Positions 5,037-9,846 of a DNA stretch of 9,846 bases are shown here, piece after piece. The notes under the pieces were generated by a model. The model did not search any database, had not been told where the DNA came from, and was given only the letters and a program-made list of their open reading frames with translations. This stretch comes from Candidatus Woesearchaeota archaeon (GTDB lineage: Archaea; Nanobdellota; Nanobdellia; Woesearchaeales; UBA10216), in the NCBI GenBank assembly GCA_016180145.1, contig JACPBT010000027.1, forward strand, positions 1 through 9,846, in the 5' to 3' direction. The stretch's first letter is position 1, and each line of letters begins with the position of its first letter. A program made the position numbers and the translations under genes.

Positions 5037-5734
5037 CCGGTTTCACCCTTTGCAAAGTTGTAATAATCGCCCTTGCCAATTATCACGTGGTCCAGAACAT
5101 GAATGTTCAGCAACCTGCCTGCCTCCTTGAAGATGCCTGTTACTATCTTGTCTTCTTCTGACGGAGAAGGGTCTCCTGAAGGATGGTTGTGGACAAGAAT
5201 TATTGAATTGGCGCTTTCTTTAATAGCAGACTTAAAGACTTCCCTCGGGTGAACGATTGAGGCGTTAAGAATGCCTATACTGACAGTCTCTATTTTAATA
5301 ACACGGTTCTTGCCGTCCAGCATTATAACAAGGAACTGCTCCCTGTCGGAATTTTGCAACCTCGGGAGTGCGCAATCGTAAACATCTTGTGCCGTAACTA
5401 TTGGTTTGCGGGAATTGCCGTTACCTGAGCATCTTTTGCTTAATTCAAATGCAGCCTTGATTTGCGTTGCTTTAGCGGTGCCGATTCCTTTAATTGACTG
5501 AAGCTCTTTTAAGGACAAGCCAGAAAGGTTTTCTATCCCGTATTTAGAAATGAGCCTGTTGCTGACATCAAGAACATTTTCCTGTCTGGTGCCCTTCTGC
5601 AAGATAATGGCAAGAAGCTCAGCTTCGCTCAATACGCCTACTCCAAGTTTCTGCAAGCGCTCTCTTGGACGGTTCTCTTCCGGGATTTGCAGGAGTTTCA
5701 TAGCCTTAATTCTACTGAGCCACTTTCTACCCAT
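5033..5734 (-). CDS. radC: RadC/UPF0758 family JAMM-domain protein
   Basis: The N-terminal part (residues about 13-105) contains a helix-hairpin-helix, LQSIKGIGTAKATQIKAAFE (78-97). The C-terminal part carries the zinc metalloprotease-like JAMM motif: E165, then H182-N-H184-x7-S192-x2-D195 within VHNHPSGDPSPSEED. At 233 residues it is full length. The biochemical role of RadC is unsettled; a direct DNA-repair role was withdrawn for E. coli, and family members are common on mobile and defence islands. The longest start (5734) fits the TATA box 38 nt upstream. The Met at 5701 (MKLLQIPEENRPRERL) matches the usual family N-terminus better and is a real alternative. The stop overlaps the longer MNT start by ATGA. 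Homologues occur in some methanogens, so presence in archaea is known but patchy. Confidence 0.9.
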   Translation of the reverse strand: MGRKWLSRIKAMKLLQIPEENRPRERLQKLGVGVLSEAELLAIILQKGTRQENVLDVSNRLISKYGIENLSGLSLKELQSIKGIGTAKATQIKAAFELSKRCSGNGNSRKPIVTAQDVYDCALPRLQNSDREQFLVIMLDGKNRVIKIETVSIGILNASIVHPREVFKSAIKESANSIILVHNHPSGDPSPSEEDKIVTGIFKEAGRLLNIHVLDHVIIGKGDYYNFAKGETG

Positions 5735-5767
5735 TGCGGCAGACTATGCAACGAACTTTTTCTTACT

Positions 5768-5779
5768 CTTTAAATACGC
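5768..5779 (-). promoter_or_regulatory. TATA box of radC
   Basis: Minus-strand GCGTATTTAAAG is centred about 38 nt upstream of the ATG at 5734, in line with a leader of roughly 13 nt. It supports the longer radC start. Confidence 0.5.
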
Positions 5780-5791
5780 TATCCGGGAGAA

Positions 5792-5914
5792 TGTCCAGTG
5801 TCCAGTGCTGCCAAAAAGTTGTAAATTTTTCAGCAATTCTGGAAACTTTACGGAATCTCACTCACAGAAGCATCAAAAAACGCCTTCAGAAGCCACTGGA
5901 CACGCACTGGACAC
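5792..5914. repeat. Paired inverted repeats TGTCCAGTG / CACTGGACA
   Basis: TGTCCAGTG occurs at 5792-5800 and again at 5799-5807 (period 7). Its reverse complement lies in CACTGGACAC at 5894-5903 and 5905-5914 (period 11). The four copies form an inverted pair of doublets about 86 nt apart. Each doublet sits just upstream of one of the two divergent TATA boxes, as expected for a shared regulator site or the ends of a small inserted element. Confidence 0.72.
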
Positions 5915-5933
5915 CCACCGCCTGCACAGTTAA

Positions 5934-5944
5934 GCTTAAATAAT
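5934..5944 (+). promoter_or_regulatory. TATA box of the purP-purP2-guaA operon
   Basis: GCTTAAATAAT is centred about 25 nt before the purP ATG at 5965, the spacing expected if transcription starts at the start codon. No ribosome site is seen before 5965, so a leaderless message is likely. Confidence 0.5.
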
Positions 5945-5964
5945 AGATACCGCATACTTTTAAT

Positions 5965-7005
5965 ATGGGGCTGCCTAAAAAGGGCAACAGCGGAAATTCT
6001 ACAGACAGATACAGCATTGCAACGCTCGGAAGCCACTCAGCGCTGCAGATACTGCACGGAGCAAAGCAGGAAGGGTTCCACACAATAGCCATATGCGAAA
6101 AAGGAAGGGAAAAGCCATACCGCCTCTTCAGGGTGGCTGACGAAATAATAACAATACAAAGCTTCTCAGAACTGCCAAAGATTGCCGGAGAGCTAAACAA
6201 AAGGAACGCAATACTGATACCTCACGGGACATACACAGGAGTAATGACACAGGAACAAATAGAAAAGCTAAACGTCCCATACTTCGGAAACAGGAAAATA
6301 CTCAGATGGGAATACGACAGGACAATGCAAAGGGACTGGCTGAAAAAGGCAGGGCTAAGACTCCCAAAAATATTCAGAAAACCTGAAGAAATAGACAGGC
6401 CCGCGATAATCAAATTCTATGGCGCGCATGGGGGCAAAGGATTCTTCCTCGCAAAAACAGCAAGTGAGTTCCGCGAAAAAATGAAAGGCAAAGAAGGAAA
6501 GCCCTACATAATACAGGAATACATAGTAGGAGCGCCGATATACGCACACTATTTCCATTCACCGCTCAACAACGAAGTTGAAATAATGAGCTTTGACAAA
6601 AGATACGAAAGCAACGTAGACAGCATAGGAAGAATAGCGGCAAAAGACCAGCTTGACATGGGACTGAACACAAGCTACAACATAACAGGAAACGTGCCGC
6701 TCGCAATAAGGGAATCACTCCTGCCCGAAGTAATAGAAATGGGAGAAGCAGTCGTAAAAGCGTCCAAAACACTTGAGAAGCACGGAATGATAGGCCCATT
6801 CAGCCTTGAAACAATAATAACTCCTGAATTGAAGTTTTATGTTTTTGAGATATCAGCAAGAATAGTGGCAGGAACAAATTTCTTCATAAGCGCAAGCCCA
6901 TACGCAGACCTTCGCTATGGGGAAAACATGAGCACAGGAAGAAGGATAGCAAGAGAAATAAAAAACGCCATAGAAACCGGCAGGCTAAACACGGTGCTAA
7001 GATGA
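5965..7005 (+). CDS. purP: AICAR formyltransferase-type ligase (FAICAR synthetase, formate-dependent)
   Basis: PurP joins formate to AICAR with ATP to make FAICAR, the archaeal replacement for the folate-dependent PurH step. The 346 residues show the PurP order: a pre-ATP-grasp domain with LGSHSALQILHGAKQEGF (residues 21-38) and EKGREKPY (45-52), the glycine-rich ATP-grasp loop GAHGGKGFF (153-161), DKRYESNVD (211-219), and the late EISAR (295-299) with the closing GRRIAREIKNAI helix. Length and motifs match family members such as M. jannaschii MJ0136. The start at 5965 is the first Met and fits the TATA box spacing. Its stop overlaps the next gene by ATGA, and purB lies upstream in the same orientation beyond the accessory block. 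A-rich codons match purB and guaA. This gene is intact and is probably the working PurP here. Confidence 0.95.
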   Translation: MGLPKKGNSGNSTDRYSIATLGSHSALQILHGAKQEGFHTIAICEKGREKPYRLFRVADEIITIQSFSELPKIAGELNKRNAILIPHGTYTGVMTQEQIEKLNVPYFGNRKILRWEYDRTMQRDWLKKAGLRLPKIFRKPEEIDRPAIIKFYGAHGGKGFFLAKTASEFREKMKGKEGKPYIIQEYIVGAPIYAHYFHSPLNNEVEIMSFDKRYESNVDSIGRIAAKDQLDMGLNTSYNITGNVPLAIRESLLPEVIEMGEAVVKASKTLEKHGMIGPFSLETIITPELKFYVFEISARIVAGTNFFISASPYADLRYGENMSTGRRIAREIKNAIETGRLNTVLR

Positions 7006-7733
7006 TAACACAAAAAGAAATCGCAGGAATTGCAGCAAGATACGGAAAGGAAATAACGATAGGAACACTCGGAGGACACTCAGCACTGGACGTATGCAGA
7101 GGGGCAAAAGACGAAGGACTAAAAACAGTGGTAGTGTGCCAGAAAGGACGGGAAAAGACATATACAGAATACTATAAAAGCAGGGAAGGAAAAGGAATAG
7201 TGGACGAAACGATTGTGCTGGAAAAATTCACTGACATAACAAAGCCCGAAATACAGGAAAAGCTAAGGAGAATGAATACCGTCTTTGTCCACAGCAGATA
7301 CTTCTGGGTATACTGCGACATTGCGAAGATTGAGAATGATTTCAAAGTGCCGATATTCGGAACAAGAGGGCTTGTAAGGAAAGAAGAAAGAAACGAAGAG
7401 CGCAACCAGTATTTCCTGCTTAAAGAAGCAGGCATAAAAACCCCAAAAAGATTCAGCAAGCCTGAAGAAATAAACATGCCTGTAATAGTAAAAGCGGCGG
7501 AAGCGGAAAGGGGCTACGAAAGGGCATTCTTCTTTGCTCAAGACAGCGGAGACTACAACAACAAAGCACATGAGCTGATAAAAAAGAAAATGATAACCGA
7601 AGAAGCCCTGAAAAAAGCAGTGATAGAGGAATTCGTGCTTGGAACACAGGTAAACTTCAACTTCTTCTACTCGCCACTTACCAAAGAGGTGGAACTGCTC
7701 GGAACAGACACAAGAAGACAGACGGAATACTAA
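7002..7733 (+). CDS. PurP-like protein, N-terminal fragment (243 residues)
   Basis: The N-terminal two thirds of the second PurP: GTLGGHSALDVCRGAKDEG (residues 21-39) and QKGREKTY (47-54) match PurP closely, followed by VPIFGTR (116-122) and an ATP-grasp half. The ATP loop differs from that of PurP1: VKAAEAERGYERAFFFA (163-179) in place of IKFYGAHGGKGFFLA, so the small-residue/glycine/lysine loop is lost. That points to weak or no ATP-dependent catalysis even before the frameshift. The ATG overlaps the purP stop as ATGA. Archaeal genomes often carry extra PurP paralogues of unclear role. Confidence 0.75.
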   Translation: MITQKEIAGIAARYGKEITIGTLGGHSALDVCRGAKDEGLKTVVVCQKGREKTYTEYYKSREGKGIVDETIVLEKFTDITKPEIQEKLRRMNTVFVHSRYFWVYCDIAKIENDFKVPIFGTRGLVRKEERNEERNQYFLLKEAGIKTPKRFSKPEEINMPVIVKAAEAERGYERAFFFAQDSGDYNNKAHELIKKKMITEEALKKAVIEEFVLGTQVNFNFFYSPLTKEVELLGTDTRRQTEY

Positions 7734-7774
7734 GGCTGACGGCACAACAGCAAACCAACGCAATAAAGCCAGAA

Positions 7775-8116
7775 ATGGTTAAATACATAGAAACAGGACA
7801 CATGGCAGTAACCATAAAAGAATCGCTGATTGAACAGGCATATGAAGCAGCAGAAAGGTTTGTCAAGGCAACGCAAAAGCATTACCCGCCAGGAATCATC
7901 GGGGCGTTTGCGCTACAGGCAGCAATAACAGCAGGACCGCCAAAAGAGGAAATAGTTGTGTTTGACGTAAGCATGAGAATACCCGGAAGCCCCGGAACAA
8001 GATACACTCCATACATGCAATACCTTTATGGCTATGATGTAAGCGCGGGAAGAAGAACAGCAATGGAAATAAAAAAGGCAGTGCAGCAGGGAAAGCTTCA
8101 AGACGTGACAACATGA
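7775..8116 (+). CDS. PurP-like protein, C-terminal fragment (113 residues)
   Basis: The C-terminal third of the same protein, in the -1 frame relative to the first fragment. It contains MAVTIKESLIEQAYEAAERF, equivalent to PLAIRESLLPEVIEMGEAVV of PurP1, then FDVSMRIPGSPG in place of the FEISARIVAGTN segment, and SAGRRTAMEIKKAVQQGKL at the end. The homologous frame is open from 7730 (LRLTAQQQTNAIKPE before the Met), so the ATG at 7775 is simply the first Met of the fragment and not a natural start. The stop overlaps the guaA ATG as ATGA. Confidence 0.7.
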   Translation: MVKYIETGHMAVTIKESLIEQAYEAAERFVKATQKHYPPGIIGAFALQAAITAGPPKEEIVVFDVSMRIPGSPGTRYTPYMQYLYGYDVSAGRRTAMEIKKAVQQGKLQDVTT

Positions 8117-9636
8117 TAACAGTTATTGACTTTGGAGGCCAATACGCGCATCTAATCGCAAGAAGAATACGGCAACTCGGAGTATACGCAGAAATAAAAG
8201 AACCAACAATAAAAGCAGAAGAAATAAGAAAAACAGAAACTGAAGGAATAATACTCTCAGGCGGGCCGAAAAGCGTATACGAAAAAAACGCATTCACCAT
8301 TGACAAAAAGCTTCTTGAGTTGGGAGTGCCTGTCCTCGGCATATGCTACGGACACCAGCTTATAGCGCACCTTCTCGGCGGAAAAGTTGTATCGGCAAAC
8401 AAGGAATACGGAAAGGAAACGCTGCAAACAGGAAAATCAGAACTGCTCAAAGGGCTTGCCTCCCGAGAACAAGTATGGGCAAGCCACGGAGATGCTGTAA
8501 TAAAGCTGCCTGAAGGATTTAAAACAACAGGCAGCACACAGGAATGCAAAATAGCAGCATACGAAAACCCTGCAAAAAAAATATACGGGGTGCAGTTCCA
8601 CCCTGAAGTCCAGCACACAACAAACGGAATGACAATACTACAAAACTTCGTGAACATATGCGGAAGCAAACGAACATACAGTATGAAAGGGCTTGACAAA
8701 AGGCTTATTGCAGAGATAAAAAAGCAAGTAGGGAGGCATGCTACAATAATGGGCGTAAGCGGGGGAGTGGACAGCCTTGTAGCATCAGTACTCATAAGAA
8801 AGGCAACACCAAACATACACTGCGTATTCGTAGATACCGGACTACTAAGAAAAGGGGAGAAAGAAGAAGTTGCACAGCTCTACAAAGAACTCGGATTTGA
8901 GCACTTCACGACAATTGACGCAAGAGGGCTGTTCCTAAGCAGACTGAAGGGAGTGACTGAACCGGAAGAAAAAAGAAAAATAATAGGAAAGGCGTTTGTT
9001 GAGGTATTTGAAAAAAAAGTGGAAGAACTCAAGGGAAAACATGACATAAGATTTCTCGGACAAGGGACAATATACCCGGACAGGATAGAATCAGCCAAAA
9101 GCTCAGGACAGGCAGCAGTAATAAAAACACACCACAATGTAGGAGGACTGCCCGAAAAGATGAAACTTCTGCTAATAGAGCCGCTAAAGGAGCTTTACAA
9201 GGATGAGGTAAGAGAACTCGGCAGGATACTGGGGATAGAAAAAGAACACCTGAACAGGCACCCGTTCCCCGGACCGGGGCTTGCGGTAAGAATACTCAGA
9301 GAGATAACACCCGAAAAAATAAAAATTTTGCAGGAGGCAGACTTCATTTTCACTGAAGAACTGAAAAAAAGCGGTTACTATGAGAAAACATGGCAGGCGT
9401 TTGCAGCGCTACTTGACAGCAAGGCAGTAGGGGTAATGGGTGATGCAAGGGCTTACGGATACATAATAGCGCTAAGGGCAGTAACCTCACTGGACGCAAT
9501 GACAGCAGACTGGGCAAGACTACCAAACGAACTGCTGGAAAAAACAGCAAACAGAATAACAAAAAAAGTAAAAGGAGCAACACGCGTTCTTTACGACATC
9601 ACACAAAAGCCGCCGGCAACGATAGAGTATGAGTGA
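8113..9636 (+). CDS. guaA: GMP synthase, glutamine-hydrolysing (fused)
   Basis: GuaA aminates XMP to GMP using glutamine and ATP. The 507 residues carry both halves in one chain. The class I glutamine amidotransferase part (residues about 1-185) has the oxyanion-strand SGGPKSVYE, the nucleophile Cys78 in GICYGHQLIAHLLGG, and His163/Glu165 in GVQFHPEV. The ATP pyrophosphatase part has the PP-loop SGGVDS (216-221). The C-terminal dimerisation and XMP-binding part has HPFPGPGLAVRI (383-394) and ends TQKPPATIEYE, the standard GuaA tail. Many archaea encode the two halves as separate genes, so the fused bacterial-like form is informative here. The gene starts by ATGA overlap with the second purP-like gene and closes the purine run. 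It is intact. Confidence 0.97.
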   Translation: MITVIDFGGQYAHLIARRIRQLGVYAEIKEPTIKAEEIRKTETEGIILSGGPKSVYEKNAFTIDKKLLELGVPVLGICYGHQLIAHLLGGKVVSANKEYGKETLQTGKSELLKGLASREQVWASHGDAVIKLPEGFKTTGSTQECKIAAYENPAKKIYGVQFHPEVQHTTNGMTILQNFVNICGSKRTYSMKGLDKRLIAEIKKQVGRHATIMGVSGGVDSLVASVLIRKATPNIHCVFVDTGLLRKGEKEEVAQLYKELGFEHFTTIDARGLFLSRLKGVTEPEEKRKIIGKAFVEVFEKKVEELKGKHDIRFLGQGTIYPDRIESAKSSGQAAVIKTHHNVGGLPEKMKLLLIEPLKELYKDEVRELGRILGIEKEHLNRHPFPGPGLAVRILREITPEKIKILQEADFIFTEELKKSGYYEKTWQAFAALLDSKAVGVMGDARAYGYIIALRAVTSLDAMTADWARLPNELLEKTANRITKKVKGATRVLYDITQKPPATIEYE

Positions 9637-9646
9637 GCAATATTCA

Positions 9647-9662
9647 GGTGCAGAATTACACC
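9647..9662. terminator. Weak hairpin between guaA and the convergent gene
   Basis: GGTG-CAGAATTA-CACC is a 4-bp stem with an 8-nt loop in the 33-nt gap between two convergent stop codons. It could help end both messages, but the stem is too short to be sure. Confidence 0.2.
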
Positions 9663-9669
9663 CCGACCA

Positions 9670-9846
9670 TCAGTCTGTAACTACGGGAATTGTAGCATTA
9701 ACCTTCTCTAAAAACGCATTATAGATTAACTGACTGCTGTTTGCATCTGATTTAAAATAGCCAAACCAGCCAACATGGGACTGCCCACTTCTCAAATCAC
9801 CAGAGGCATAAGCATTTGTAAAGTAAGAAACGGACTCGCCTGCAGG
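9670..9846 (-). CDS. Unknown protein, C-terminal 58 residues (partial)
   Basis: The minus strand is open from the right edge of the window to a TGA at 9670-9672. The residues include ESVSYFTNAYASGDLRSGQ and SHVGWFGYFKSDANSSQL and end in NATIPVVTD. I do not recognise the family. It is rich in Ser, Asn, Gly and aromatic residues, with two N-x-S/T sites (NSS, NAT) and no Lys-rich tail, a composition common in secreted or surface proteins of archaea; that is inference. Codons are less A-biased than those of guaA. It converges with guaA. The start, any signal peptide and the upstream domains are outside the window. Confidence 0.6.
   Translation of the reverse strand, partial: PAGESVSYFTNAYASGDLRSGQSHVGWFGYFKSDANSSQLIYNAFLEKVNATIPVVTD

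Larger units (their letters stand above)
5735..5964. other. Divergent promoter region between radC and purP
   Basis: 230 nt without a credible gene. Each side has a TATA box (5768-5779 minus, 5934-5944 plus) and, about 12-20 bp outside each box, a pair of TGTCCAGTG-type repeats. The middle part (5808-5893) is AT-rich and holds CAGAAGC twice, at 5865-5871 and 5887-5893, 22 bp apart. Confidence 0.55.
7002..8116 (+). pseudogene. Second purP-like gene, interrupted by a frameshift
   Basis: Read together, the two fragments cover the whole PurP architecture in order, from GTLGGHSALDVCRGAKDEG to a C-terminal GRRTAMEIKKAV helix, about 370 codons. The frame changes near 7719-7723. The first frame reads DTRRQTEY then stops at 7731-7733; the -1 frame reads DGILRLTAQQQTNAIKPEM. 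PurP1 has DKRYESNVDSIGRIAAKDQL at this place, so DTRRQ plus a few lost residues plus DGILRLTAQQQ restores the alignment. The gap fits a loss of about 10 nt between AGAC repeats (AGACAGAC at 7716-7723). The gene keeps ATGA overlaps with purP and guaA, and its codon style is intact, so the break is recent, an assembly error, or a split gene. Confidence 0.8.

Noticed and set aside
5734..5943. Plus-strand open frame in the radC-purP gap
   Set aside because: It runs through promoter elements and repeats, with unlike-protein composition and no ribosome site.
7700..7735. Programmed -1 frameshift in the second purP-like gene
   Set aside because: No slippery heptamer or base run at the junction, no evident downstream structure, and several residues seem to be missing compared with PurP1.
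7263..7763. Minus-strand open frames opposite the second purP-like gene
   Set aside because: The plus strand has clear PurP homology; the antisense frames are Phe/Ser/Leu-rich shadows.
1..9846. CRISPR array
   Set aside because: Repeats here come in at most two to four short copies without regular spacers.

Overview
This looks like a piece of an archaeal chromosome. De novo purine synthesis uses PurP, the archaeal ATP-grasp enzyme that makes FAICAR with formate. Genes are packed with 1-nt gaps or 4-nt ATGA overlaps. Promoters of lone or first genes carry archaeal TATA boxes about 25-43 nt upstream of the start codon, which fits short-leader or leaderless transcripts, and GGTG-type ribosome sites occur. 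Lineage cannot be fixed from this window; a DPANN-like or euryarchaeal metagenomic origin is a guess.

Layout. (1) 3-1557, plus strand: the end of purC (SAICAR synthetase) and complete purB (adenylosuccinate lyase). (2) 1559-2969, plus strand: a HEAT-repeat protein with a four- or five-cysteine zinc-finger-like segment, then an overlapping 115-residue protein of unknown function. Both sit tightly behind purB. (3) 2970-5734: an accessory block. It holds a 12-bp inverted repeat around a 49-nt loop, a minus-strand orphan protein with a CDCRR motif, a non-coding or decayed stretch with a tandem 22-bp palindromic repeat and two mini-ORFs, and a minus-strand run radC -> winged-helix/MNT nucleotidyltransferase -> HEPN protein joined by ATGA overlaps. 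(4) 5735-5964: a divergent promoter region with paired TGTCCAGTG/CACTGGACA repeats on each side. (5) 5965-9636, plus strand: purP, a second purP-like gene that is frameshifted, and guaA (fused GMP synthetase), all coupled by ATGA overlaps. (6) 9670-9846, minus strand: the C-terminal end of an unknown, possibly surface-exposed protein.

How it fits together: PurC makes SAICAR, PurB releases fumarate to give AICAR (and acts again from adenylosuccinate to AMP), PurP formylates AICAR to FAICAR, and GuaA converts XMP to GMP. The purine genes share an A-rich codon style (many ATA, ACA, GCA, AGA codons). The genes between purB and purP look more mixed, which suggests that the accessory block split an ancestral purine cluster. 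The block resembles a small defence or toxin-antitoxin island (MNT-HEPN plus RadC). Most new interest lies in its repeat-bearing regulatory regions and in the broken second PurP.
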